From: CAIOSQ01 sp964434345 | Lineage (GTDB): Bacteria; Pseudomonadota; Alphaproteobacteria; CACIAM-22H2 | Direction: 5' to 3' | DNA: 64,000 nucleotides | NCBI GenBank assembly: GCA_964434345.1 | Contig: CAYSUY010000002.1 | Coordinates: 1-64,000, forward strand | Part shown: piece by piece, positions 42,039 to 51,452 of the stretch | Layout of the letters: each line of letters opens with the position of its first letter | Position numbering within the stretch: position 1 is the stretch's first letter | The notes under the pieces: generated by a model | What the model was told of the DNA's origin: nothing | Database searches by the model: none | What the model saw: only the letters and a program-made list of their open reading frames with translations | Made by a program: the position numbers and the translations under genes

Positions 42039-43334
42039 ATGCTCCTGCTCACGCTCATCTGTCTGCTCGTCCTCTTCATCTTCCTCGGCATGGAGATCGC
42101 CTGGGCCATCGCGGTGGCCTGCCTCGCCTACATGGTCCTTTCGGACCTCATGGGGCAGGACATCCCCTACGCGCTCCTGCCGCAGCAGATGCTCGACGGC
42201 GTCGACACGTTCTCGCTGATCGCGATCCCGCTCTTCATCTTCGCCGGCGAGTTGATGTCGGCCACGGGCGTCACCGAGCGGCTCGTGCGCTTCGCCCTCG
42301 CCTTCATGGGGCACATACGCGGCGGCCTCGCGAATGTCGCCGTCACGACGAATTTCATCCTCTCCGGCGTGTCCGGATCGGCGATCGCCGATGCCGCCGC
42401 CACGGGCACGGTCACGATCCCCGAGATGAAGAAGCGCGGCTATCCAACCGACTATGCCTGCGCGGTGGTCGCCGCCTCGTCGACCGTCGGACCGATCATC
42501 CCACCATCGATCTCGTTCGTGCTGATCGCGTCGATCGCCAACATCTCGGTCGGGCAGCTGTTCCTCGCCGGCGTCCTGCCTGGCTTCCTCATGACGGCGT
42601 CGATGCTCCTGCTCACCTACGTCATCGCGCGGATCAAGGGCTTCCCCGTCGAGCCGCGCGCCGGATGGGGGGAGCGCCTCGACGCCGTGGCGCGTGCCGC
42701 GCTGCCGCTCATGGCGCCTCTGCTGATCATGCGCAGCATCACCTCCGGCATCGCGACGCCGACCGAAGCGGCGGCCGTGCTCGTGCTCTACGTCCTCGGG
42801 CTCGGCCTGTTCGTCTACCGGACGATGTCGCTGCGCATCGTGATCGACGCCGCCGCGAACGCCATGCTCGTCTCGTCGATCATCCTGCTGACGGTCGGCG
42901 CCGCGCAGATGTTCTCGTGGCTCGCGGTCTACGAGCAATTCGGCGAATTGCTCACCCAGACCATGCTCGCCATCTCCCGCGACGTGAACGTCCTGCTCCT
43001 CGTCTTCAACGTGCTCCTGCTGCTTCTCGGCACGTTCATGGAACCGCTTCCGGTGATGCTCGTGCTGGTGCCGATCGCGTTCCCGATGTTCGCGAGCATG
43101 GGCGTGAACGAGATCCATCTCGCCGTCGTGATGGTGATCAACCTCATTCTGGGACTGCTGACGCCCCCCGTCGGCCTGATCCTGAACGTCGTCGCGGTGA
43201 TCGGACGGACGGACGTATCCAGCGTCTTCAGGGAGAGCATCCCCTACCTGGCCGTCCTGACCGTCGTCCTCATGATCGTGACCTACGTTCCGGCGGTCTC
43301 TCTCTGGTTGCCGCGCCTGCTCATGCCCACATGA
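42039..43334 (+). CDS. dctM: TRAP transporter large membrane subunit (DctM-like)
   Basis: A 431-residue protein with about 12 helices. Typical stretches are FSLIAIPLFIFAGELMSATGVTERLV, SGVSGSAIADAAATGTVTIPEMKKRGY, SSTVGPIIPPSISFVLIA (the Na+/substrate region) and ITSGIATPTEAAAV, plus LNVVAVIGRTDVSSVFRESIPYL at the end. It is the ion-coupled channel part of the importer. The binding protein follows after 64 bases. No fusion to the Q subunit. Confidence 0.95.
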   Translation: MLLLTLICLLVLFIFLGMEIAWAIAVACLAYMVLSDLMGQDIPYALLPQQMLDGVDTFSLIAIPLFIFAGELMSATGVTERLVRFALAFMGHIRGGLANVAVTTNFILSGVSGSAIADAAATGTVTIPEMKKRGYPTDYACAVVAASSTVGPIIPPSISFVLIASIANISVGQLFLAGVLPGFLMTASMLLLTYVIARIKGFPVEPRAGWGERLDAVARAALPLMAPLLIMRSITSGIATPTEAAAVLVLYVLGLGLFVYRTMSLRIVIDAAANAMLVSSIILLTVGAAQMFSWLAVYEQFGELLTQTMLAISRDVNVLLLVFNVLLLLLGTFMEPLPVMLVLVPIAFPMFASMGVNEIHLAVVMVINLILGLLTPPVGLILNVVAVIGRTDVSSVFRESIPYLAVLTVVLMIVTYVPAVSLWLPRLLMPT

Positions 43335-43398
43335 GCGCGGGACGCGCCGACGCACTCACGCAGAAAACACCAACCGGACACCCAAGGAGGAATCCGAC

Positions 43399-44382
43399 AT
43401 GAACGCCAAGACGACCCGTCGCCGCTTCGCCGGCATGATGGCCGGAGCGGTCGCCGCGCCGGCCATCATCGGTCACGCGAATGCCCAGGCGCTGACCATC
43501 CGCTTCGCCAATTCCAGCGGCGAGGCGGCCCTTTCTAACCAGTTCGCCGCGCGTTTCCTGAGGATGCTCGAGGAACGGACGCAAGGACAGATCAAGGGTC
43601 AGCTGATCCTGAACGCCGGCAGCGAACAGTCGATCCTGGAGAGCATCTCGGTCGGGACGATGGACATCGCGAACACCGGCTACAGCGGCATGCGCGAGCT
43701 CGACGTGTTCTATGTTCCGTTCCTGCTGCGCGATCTCGATCACACGCTGCGTGTGTCCAGGTCGCCGCTGATGGAGAAGGCCCGCATGGCCGCCCAGCAG
43801 CGCTACAAGTGCCGCCTCGTCGGCCTCGGCAGCTCGGGCTCGTTCAACGTCGGAACCAAGGAGAAGATCGGCTCCTGGAAGGACCTGGCGGGACTCAAGA
43901 TCCGCGTGCCCCCGTTCGAGGCCTATACCGAGGCCGCCAAGGCGCTCTCCATCGCGGCGACGCCCGTGCCCTTCAACGAGGTCTATCTCGCCCTTCAGCA
44001 GAACCTCGTGGCCGGCATGATCACCCTGGTCAACGTCATGCTCGCGAGCAAGTTCAACGAGGTCTGCAAGCATGTCGTGACCAACGATTTCGGCGTCGGC
44101 ACCGAGAAGTTCTGGTGCTCCGAGCGCGCCTGGAACCGCATGACGCCGCAGCAGCGCGACATCTTCGTCGGGCTGTTCAACGAAATCGTCGGCGAGCATT
44201 ATTTCGGCGCCGCGAAGCGCCAGGCCAGCGAAGACTTCAAGATCTGGGAACAGCGCAATGGCGCCGGGACGACCCTGACGCTGGACAGCGCCGAGCTGTC
44301 CCGGGTCATGCAGCCGGTCGGCGAGCGCCTCGCGAACGAGGTGTTCGGCCCCGGTTCGTACCAGGCGATCCAGGCGACCTGA
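43399..44382 (+). CDS. dctP: TRAP transporter substrate-binding protein (DctP-like)
   Basis: A 327-residue periplasmic receptor. The signal has a twin-arginine motif (TTRRRFAGMMAGAV, cut after ANAQA), so Tat export is likely. The mature part shows IRFANSSGEAALSNQF and the conserved Arg in DLAGLKIRVPPFEAY, which in this family salt-bridges the substrate carboxylate. Thus the imported compound is very probably an organic acid. AGGAGG lies about 7 bases before ATG 43399. A strong hairpin follows the stop. Confidence 0.93.
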   Translation: MNAKTTRRRFAGMMAGAVAAPAIIGHANAQALTIRFANSSGEAALSNQFAARFLRMLEERTQGQIKGQLILNAGSEQSILESISVGTMDIANTGYSGMRELDVFYVPFLLRDLDHTLRVSRSPLMEKARMAAQQRYKCRLVGLGSSGSFNVGTKEKIGSWKDLAGLKIRVPPFEAYTEAAKALSIAATPVPFNEVYLALQQNLVAGMITLVNVMLASKFNEVCKHVVTNDFGVGTEKFWCSERAWNRMTPQQRDIFVGLFNEIVGEHYFGAAKRQASEDFKIWEQRNGAGTTLTLDSAELSRVMQPVGERLANEVFGPGSYQAIQAT

Positions 44383-44397
44383 TCGCCGCATCCGTCG

Positions 44398-44425
44398 CCG
44401 TCCCGCTCCGCTTTCGGAGCGGGAC
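44398..44425 (+). terminator. hairpin after the TRAP operon
   Basis: A perfect 12-base inverted repeat (CGTCCCGCTCCG, loop of four, CGGAGCGGGACG) lies 16 bases after the dctP stop and before the TetR start. There is no T-run after it, so it may act as a factor-dependent terminator or attenuate read-through into tetR, which begins 26 bases later. Confidence 0.6.
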
Positions 44426-44450
44426 GGTGCTCGGAACAGGGAGCACGTGC

Positions 44451-45149
44451 GTGGCCAGACCACGAAAGAAGACGAAATCCGCCGATGCGCGCGGCGTGAC
44501 ACCGGCACCAGCCACCGCGAGGCGTCGCAAGCCGACCGTATCGCGCGCCGAGAAATCCGAGGCGATCCGCCGCGCACTGCTCGAGGCCGCGGGCGCCGTG
44601 GTCGGCCGCTACGGTTATGCGGGTGCGTCGATCGCGCGGATCACGATGGCGGCGAATGTCGCCCAGGGCACGTTCTACAACTACTTCGACTCCCGCGACG
44701 CGCTCTTCGCCCATCTGCTGCCGGAGATCGGGCAGCTCATGATCGACGAGATCGGCGCGAAAGTCCGCCAGCACACGCGCCTCGCAGATCGCGAAGAGGC
44801 GCGCATCCGCGGCTATCTGGAATTCCTGCGCACCCATCCCGGCTTCTACCGCGTGCTGCGCGAGGCCGAGACCTTCGCGCCCGAAGCGCATCGCAAGCAC
44901 ATGGCCAACATGGTCGCCGGGTATACCCGTGCGCTGCGGGCAGAGCGCGAGCGGGCCGGTGCCGCACCGCTGCCCGACCAGCAGATCGAGAAGATCGTCT
45001 ACATGTTGCTCGGCGCGCGCGACTACCTCGCGATGCAGTATCAGGGGCCCGGGAACGCACCCACGGCTGCCGACGACGAGACCGTGGCGACCTATATGCG
45101 CGCCCTCCGCGGCGGCCTCTTCGACGACATTCCCGACGACGTGGCGTGA
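44451..45149 (+). CDS. TetR/AcrR-family transcriptional regulator
   Basis: A 232-residue regulator with a 35-residue basic, proline-rich N-terminal extension, then the TetR helix-turn-helix (ASIARITMAANVAQGTFYNYF, residues 59-79) and a ligand-binding domain of normal size. The GTG start at 44451 has GGGAG about ten bases upstream. It lies downstream of the TRAP operon on the same strand, and is convergent with the acyl-CoA dehydrogenase genes. It is the only specific regulator inside the 26.9-48.6 kb region, and TetR proteins bind short palindromes, so it is the best candidate to bind the TGRNTCRYKRTTCA sites, with an acyl-CoA as likely inducer. That link is inference. Confidence 0.9.
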   Translation: MARPRKKTKSADARGVTPAPATARRRKPTVSRAEKSEAIRRALLEAAGAVVGRYGYAGASIARITMAANVAQGTFYNYFDSRDALFAHLLPEIGQLMIDEIGAKVRQHTRLADREEARIRGYLEFLRTHPGFYRVLREAETFAPEAHRKHMANMVAGYTRALRAERERAGAAPLPDQQIEKIVYMLLGARDYLAMQYQGPGNAPTAADDETVATYMRALRGGLFDDIPDDVA

Positions 45150-45160
45150 CGGCGCAGCCG

Positions 45161-46210
45161 TCAGTTGCGCCCCGCCGCCTCTCCCCATCGCACCAGCCGG
45201 TCCCAGAGCGGTCCGGCTCCCACCGCCGCTCGGGCGAGGTCGAAGGACCAGTCGCGCACGCCACCGAATTCGCGTCGCCAGGACATCAGCCGGGTGGTCA
45301 GCAGGTGGAGATCGTGCTCGCGCGTGAAACCCATCGCTCCGAGGACCTGATGTCCGACGGAGATCGCCGTGCCGGCGGCATCGCCGCAACGGATCTTCGC
45401 GGCCGCCGCCCAGGCACGCGCGGCATCGCCGTCCAGCGCCGCAAAGGCGCAGCGCGCGGCCATGTCGGCAGCCAAGGTCTCCTCCGCGAGGACCGCGAGT
45501 TGCTGCTGGATGGCCTGGAACGCCGCGATCGGCTTGCCGAATTGCTGCCGCACACGCGCATGCGCGACGGCGATGTCGAGTGTGCCGCGCACCGCCCCGG
45601 CGATCGTCGCCGCGCGCAGGGCGGCGCCCGCGACGCGCGGACCAGGCCCCGACGGAAGCCTGGCCATCGTCGCCTGGACGCCGCGAAAGACGAGCCGATC
45701 GCGCGGTTCGCCCGCGAGATTTTCCGCGCAAATGCGCTCCGCCGCGCCGGTCCCGAGCAGCAGGATGCGCCCCCCGTCGTCAGCGCCATCCAGTCCGACG
45801 ACGACCGCCGCCGCATGCCGCCCCCAGGGCACGGCGCACAGCGTACCGCGGACGGATCCCTGCCCGTCGACCGTCAGCGTCCCGGCATCCGGGGCAAGCG
45901 TGATGACACCGGTGGGCGCCGGCAGCCCCGCGCGATGAAGGAGCCACCGCGCGAACATGTCCTCGCCGACCGGGACGGGTCCCGCATGACGGCCGATGGC
46001 GCGAAACGCTGGCAGCATCGCCGCGGGCGCGCATCCCGCGCCGCCACCCGCCTCCGGCAGCAGGGCGTGCGATATGCCGAGGGCGGAGATCTCCGTCCAT
46101 AAACGGTCAGGCAGGCCGCCAGCCGCGAGCGCGGCCTGCGCCGGACGCCCGCCGAATGTCGCGAGCGTGCGGTCGACCGACTCTTCGAGCAACGCCGCGA
46201 TATCGCTCAT
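45161..46210 (-). CDS. acyl-CoA dehydrogenase-family subunit (short, probable heteromer partner)
   Basis: A 349-residue member of the family. The C-terminal half is typical (RQQFGKPIAAFQAIQQQLA; VGHQVLGAMGFTREHDLHLLTTRLMSWRREFG), but the N-terminal FAD-contact regions are poorly conserved and the catalytic EGT/GGT motif is missing. Shortened members like this pair with a full-length one as alpha2-beta2 enzymes, as in steroid- or cholate-side-chain dehydrogenases. The partner is the gene just upstream (46207-47361), with which it overlaps by four bases. It probably contributes half of each active site. Convergent with TetR. Confidence 0.87.
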   Translation of the reverse strand: MSDIAALLEESVDRTLATFGGRPAQAALAAGGLPDRLWTEISALGISHALLPEAGGGAGCAPAAMLPAFRAIGRHAGPVPVGEDMFARWLLHRAGLPAPTGVITLAPDAGTLTVDGQGSVRGTLCAVPWGRHAAAVVVGLDGADDGGRILLLGTGAAERICAENLAGEPRDRLVFRGVQATMARLPSGPGPRVAGAALRAATIAGAVRGTLDIAVAHARVRQQFGKPIAAFQAIQQQLAVLAEETLAADMAARCAFAALDGDAARAWAAAAKIRCGDAAGTAISVGHQVLGAMGFTREHDLHLLTTRLMSWRREFGGVRDWSFDLARAAVGAGPLWDRLVRWGEAAGRN

Positions 46211-47361
46211 CGCAATCCCAGGTCGCGCGCGATGATGCTCCGCATGATCTCGCGGGTCCCGCCGCGGATCGAAAAGGATGGCGCGAGCAAGGTCACCATC
46301 TCGAGCATGCGCGCGAGCGATTCAACGGCGATCGCATCCGGCGTCGCCTCGAGCGCCTCCTCGACGATCCTCGGGACCTCCTGCTCGAAATTCATCCCCA
46401 TGTCCTTGATGAGCGCCGCCTCCGTCGCCGGATCGTGCCCTTGTTCGAGCAGCCCGGCCACCGAGATCGACATCTGGCGCAGCGTCATCAGGTGGGCGAG
46501 AAGGCGGCCCAGCGCGTCACCGGCCGTGTCGAGCCGACCGCGCTCCGACAGCGTCGTGATCGCCTCCGCCAGCAGGGGATAGGCGCTGAGGAAACGCTCG
46601 GGGCCGCTGCGCTCGAGAGCGAGCTCGCTCGTGACCTGCGCCCATCCTTGGCCCGCGACGCCGACGAGCGCGTCGTCCGGGACGAAGGCGTCTTCAAAGA
46701 CGACCTCGTTGAAATGCGGCTCCCCGGTGAGGTCGAGGATCGGACGACACGTGATGCCGGGCGTCCGAAGATCGACGACGAATTGCGACAGCCCGTCATG
46801 CCGCGTCGCGCCGCGCGGCTCGGTGCGCACCAGCGTGATCATGAAATCGCTGCGCTGGGCGTTGCTGGTCCAGAGCTTGGCGCCGTCGATCCGCCACCCG
46901 CCATCCACCCTGCGACCACGGGTCCGGATCGCCGCGAGATCGGAGCCGGCATCGGGCTCGCTCATCCCGATGCAGAAGAAGATCTCGGCGCGCGCGAGGC
47001 GCGGCAGAAAACGCATGCGCTGCGCCTCGGAACCGAAGCGCAGCAGCATCGGCCCGCTTTGTCGGTCCCCTGTCCAATGCGCCGCGACGGGAGCCCCGGC
47101 GGCCAGAAACTCCTCGAGGACGACGTAGCGCGCCAGCGCGCTGCGCTCGCCGCCGCCATAGCGCTTCGGCCAGGTCATCCCGATCCAGCCTTGCGCGGCC
47201 ACCTTCCGACTGAAGGAGGGATCGAAACAGAGCCAGGACTTGGCGCGCAGCGCGGGCGGATGGTTGGCCAGTTCCCGCGCACAGAACGCACGGACCTCGG
47301 CACGCAACGCGGCGAGATCGGCGGGAAGCGCCTGGGGCGGAAGATCGATGCGCCAGCCCAT
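46207..47361 (-). CDS. acyl-CoA dehydrogenase (full-length partner)
   Basis: A 384-residue acyl-CoA dehydrogenase with GWIGMTWPKRYGGG, FCIGMSEPDAGSDLAAI (FAD/acyl contact), KLWTSNAQRSDFM and, at the end, SIRGGTREIMRSIIA. In the last motif the usual Glu before GT is Gly, as in FadE-type chains that take their catalytic base from a partner or from another position. It and the 349-residue protein should form a mixed tetramer that desaturates the CoA ester made by the CoA-transferase upstream (four-base gap). The start at 47361 gives the normal length; the longer frame lies inside the CoA-transferase gene. Confidence 0.9.
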   Translation of the reverse strand: MGWRIDLPPQALPADLAALRAEVRAFCARELANHPPALRAKSWLCFDPSFSRKVAAQGWIGMTWPKRYGGGERSALARYVVLEEFLAAGAPVAAHWTGDRQSGPMLLRFGSEAQRMRFLPRLARAEIFFCIGMSEPDAGSDLAAIRTRGRRVDGGWRIDGAKLWTSNAQRSDFMITLVRTEPRGATRHDGLSQFVVDLRTPGITCRPILDLTGEPHFNEVVFEDAFVPDDALVGVAGQGWAQVTSELALERSGPERFLSAYPLLAEAITTLSERGRLDTAGDALGRLLAHLMTLRQMSISVAGLLEQGHDPATEAALIKDMGMNFEQEVPRIVEEALEATPDAIAVESLARMLEMVTLLAPSFSIRGGTREIMRSIIARDLGLR

Positions 47362-47365
47362 GGGA

Positions 47366-48604
47366 TCAGATGACCCCGGCGGCGCGCAGGGCGCCGATAC
47401 GTTCGGATGACAGTCCGAGAACCTCGCCGAGCACCTCGTCGCTATGTTCGCCGACACGCGGCGGCGCGCCACGGTAGACGGGCGGGCAATCCGACATCTT
47501 GACCGGCGATCCGACGACACGCACCGCGCGTCCGTCGGATCGCGGCAGCGAAACCGTCATCCCGCGCGCCATCGCCTGATCGCTGTCGAGCGCTTCGCCC
47601 ACGGACTGGATCGGACCGCACGGCACGTCTGCCGAGGCGCAGCGCTCGATCCAATGGGCGCGCGGATGCGTGGACAGGATCTCGTTCAAGGTCGCGACGA
47701 GGATGTCGCGATTGGCGAGCCGGGTCTCGGTCGTGTCGAAACGCGGATCGCGGCTCCATTCCGGATGACCGACCACCGACGCGACACGGGCGAATTCCCG
47801 GTCGGTGAAGGTCGCGATCATGATGTGGCCATCCGCGGCGCGGAACACACCGTAGGGAACGGCGCTGGGATGGTCGTTGCCGGAGCGTGGCCACGTGACG
47901 CCATTGTTCAGCCAGGCTGCCGCGGGATTGAGCAGGCCGGCCAGCTGGCTGTCGAACAGAGAGACGTCGATGTGCTGTCCACGCCCCGTCCGCTGACGCT
48001 GAAGCAGCGCGCCGAGGATGCCCGCGACGGCGTTCTGCCCCGCGAGAACGTCGCAGATCGGAACTCCCACGCGGACCGGGCCCGCGCCCGGCATTCCATC
48101 GGGATGGCCGGTGATCGACATCAGCCCCGACATCGCCTGGATGAGATAATCGTAGCCGGGTCGGGTCGCGAGCGGTCCGGTCTGTCCGAACCCGGTGATC
48201 GAGCAATAGATCAGCCGCGGGTTGACGGCTGCCAGGGCCGCATAGTCGAGCCCATGCCTAGCGAGGTTTCCGGTCTTGTAGTTCTCGATCAGGATATCCG
48301 CTTCGCGGACGAGCGCGAGGACGAGGTCGCGTCCTTCCGGACGCGTGAAGTCGACGGTCAGCGATCGCTTGCCGCGGTTCACGGCCTGGAAATAGGTGGA
48401 TTGCCGGTCCTCGCGCCGCGTGTCACCGAGCCAGGGCGGACCGACGAGGCGAATGTCGTCGCCCTCCGCGACGCGCTCCAGCTTGATGACGTCGGCGCCC
48501 ATGTCCGCGAGCATCTGCGCTGCGAAGGGTCCCGCGACGATCCGGCTCATGTCGAGGACACGGATGCCGGCGAGACACCCGGCTTCGTCCAGCGGTTGCG
48601 CCAT
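47366..48604 (-). CDS. class III CoA-transferase (CaiB/BaiF family)
   Basis: A 412-residue enzyme that moves CoA between carboxylic acids. Typical are LAGIRVLDMSRIVAGPFAAQMLADMGADVIKLE at the start, VNRGKRSLTVDF, and the catalytic Asp152 in RPGYDYLIQAMSGLM. It should activate the organic acid imported by the TRAP system. GGAGGAG lies eight bases before ATG 48604. The gene heads a minus-strand operon with the two acyl-CoA dehydrogenases. A good sigma-70 promoter and operator D lie directly upstream. The CoA donor and acceptor are unknown. Confidence 0.93.
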   Translation of the reverse strand: MAQPLDEAGCLAGIRVLDMSRIVAGPFAAQMLADMGADVIKLERVAEGDDIRLVGPPWLGDTRREDRQSTYFQAVNRGKRSLTVDFTRPEGRDLVLALVREADILIENYKTGNLARHGLDYAALAAVNPRLIYCSITGFGQTGPLATRPGYDYLIQAMSGLMSITGHPDGMPGAGPVRVGVPICDVLAGQNAVAGILGALLQRQRTGRGQHIDVSLFDSQLAGLLNPAAAWLNNGVTWPRSGNDHPSAVPYGVFRAADGHIMIATFTDREFARVASVVGHPEWSRDPRFDTTETRLANRDILVATLNEILSTHPRAHWIERCASADVPCGPIQSVGEALDSDQAMARGMTVSLPRSDGRAVRVVGSPVKMSDCPPVYRGAPPRVGEHSDEVLGEVLGLSSERIGALRAAGVI

Positions 48605-48643
48605 CTGACACTCCTCCGAAGGGTGGTTTCCTTCCGGTTTGCG

Positions 48644-48673
48644 AGTATCGAACCCCCCGCCGCGCGGCGTCAA
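48644..48673 (-). promoter_or_regulatory. sigma-70-type promoter for the CoA-transferase operon
   Basis: Minus-strand TTGACG (48668-48673) is followed after 18 bases by GATACT (48644-48649); the same hexamers occur at the rplM promoter. The leader to ATG 48604 would be about 33 bases. Confidence 0.7.
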
Positions 48674-48686
48674 TCTCAATGACCGA

Positions 48687-48700
48687 TGAATCGCGGTTCA
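48687..48700 (+). promoter_or_regulatory. candidate operator D (TGRNTCRYKRTTCA family)
   Basis: TGAATCGCGGTTCA, the most symmetric copy (only one pair of positions breaks the palindrome). It lies 14 bases upstream of the -35 of the CoA-transferase promoter and just past the end of the ABC-F gene. Flanking bases extend the dyad to ATGA...TCAT. Confidence 0.55.
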
Positions 48701-48723
48701 TTATCGAGCACGGCCACCACCGC

Positions 48724-50346
<1,623 letters not shown>

Positions 50347-50442
50347 GCGAACCGGGTCGGTGAGGCGGAGGGGCGCCGCTTATGCCACAGCTTGCGCCGG
50401 CGCAGCAGTCCCGAAGGCGACGCCCCCGAATGCGCCGAGGCC

Positions 50443-50877
50443 TCAGCGCGCACGCCAGCGCAGCAGGACGAACCGGGCCGCGGCCATGCCGGCGAACATG
50501 GCGGCCACGAAGACGATCGCGGCTCCCGATCCCGTGCCGAGCGCGACCAGGGCCGGTCCCGGGCAGAAACCGGCAAGGCCCCAGCCGATGCCGAAGATCG
50601 CCGGTCCGACAAGGATCCGACGGTCGATCCCCGCCGTGCCAGGCAGGTGGAAGACGCTGTCGAAGAGCGGGCGCGGGCGACGCAGCACCGCGCGGAACCC
50701 GAGAAAAGCCACCGCGATCGCACCGGCCATGACGAAGGCGAGGCTGGGGTCCCAGCCGCCGCTCGGCATCGCGCCGATGTCGAGGAAGTTGAGGACTTTC
50801 GCCGGATCCGACATCCCGGCCACGACGAGGCCCACACCGAGGAGAAGGCCGATGAGGAATTGCGCGACGATGGACAT
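50443..50877 (-). CDS. YeeE/YedE-family half-transporter (C-terminal half type)
   Basis: A 144-residue membrane protein with four hydrophobic helices. The start (IVAQFLIGLLLGVGLVVAGMSDPAKVLNFLD) and GIGWGLAGFCPGPALVALG are the signature of the DUF6691/YedE half, with the Cys in GFCPGP near the pore. YeeE/YedE proteins import thiosulfate or handle sulfur compounds through a Cys relay. It pairs with the next half protein (seven bases away) to make one transporter. It is in the sulfur-sensing operon with the repressor gene. Confidence 0.9.
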   Translation of the reverse strand: MSIVAQFLIGLLLGVGLVVAGMSDPAKVLNFLDIGAMPSGGWDPSLAFVMAGAIAVAFLGFRAVLRRPRPLFDSVFHLPGTAGIDRRILVGPAIFGIGWGLAGFCPGPALVALGTGSGAAIVFVAAMFAGMAAARFVLLRWRAR

Positions 50878-50884
50878 GGCGACC

Positions 50885-51328
50885 TCAGAGCACGTGGCGG
50901 ACGACGAAGACCGTCGCGAACGCGGTCGCCATGAAGACGAGCGTCGCGACCAGCGAGCGCGGCGACAGGCGGGACAGGCCACAGACCCCGTGACCGGACG
51001 TGCAGCCATTGCCCCAGACCGTGCCGAAGCCGACGAGAAGCCCGGCGACGACGAGAACCACCGGCCCGGCGGCGATATGCATGCCCGGTACCGCGCCGGT
51101 CGCCGCGGACATCACAAGCGGCGCAGCGACGAGTCCCGCCACGAAGGCGGCACGCCCCGCCCAACCGCCATCCTCATAGGGTGGCAGAAGGCGTGCTGCG
51201 ATGCCGCTGATCCCGGCGATGCGTCCTGTGGCGAGCAGCAGAAGGACGGCCGCGGCACCGATCATCGCGCCACCGAGCAGCGCAGCAAGCGGCGTGAATG
51301 CAGTCCGGACGATTTCGAGCGTGCCCAT
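50885..51328 (-). CDS. YeeE/YedE-family half-transporter (N-terminal half type)
   Basis: A 147-residue membrane protein with four helices and the signature GFGTVWGNGCTSGHGVCGLSRL, in which two Cys lie in the pore motif G-N-G-C-T-S-G-H-G-x-C-G. Together with the 144-residue protein it forms a complete sulfur-compound transporter, encoded in two halves rather than one. Its ATG at 51328 is 124 bases from the divergent repressor, whose operator lies between. In related bacteria this gene set is controlled by BigR or SqrR and accompanies sulfide/persulfide detoxification. Confidence 0.9.
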   Translation of the reverse strand: MGTLEIVRTAFTPLAALLGGAMIGAAAVLLLLATGRIAGISGIAARLLPPYEDGGWAGRAAFVAGLVAAPLVMSAATGAVPGMHIAAGPVVLVVAGLLVGFGTVWGNGCTSGHGVCGLSRLSPRSLVATLVFMATAFATVFVVRHVL

Positions 51329-51414
51329 GTCAGGCCTCCGTCGTGGGGAGCCCGGCGCGGGATCCGTGGCATCTGGATTTGCGAGGCGGCATTGCGGTAC
51401 TCCTGCGCGTGATG

Positions 51415-51443
51415 TACGAAATCCATATCTTCGTATCTACGAA
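51415..51443. promoter_or_regulatory. operator region of the BigR/SqrR-type repressor
   Basis: A perfect inverted repeat TTCGTA-TC-TACGAA (51430-51443) with another TACGAA half-site at 51415-51420 lies in the divergent gap. The core reads CTTC-N8-GAAT, close to the ATTC-N8-GAAT I recall for SqrR. It should control both the YeeE/YedE genes and the repressor itself. Confidence 0.7.
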
Positions 51444-51452
51444 TATGTCAAC

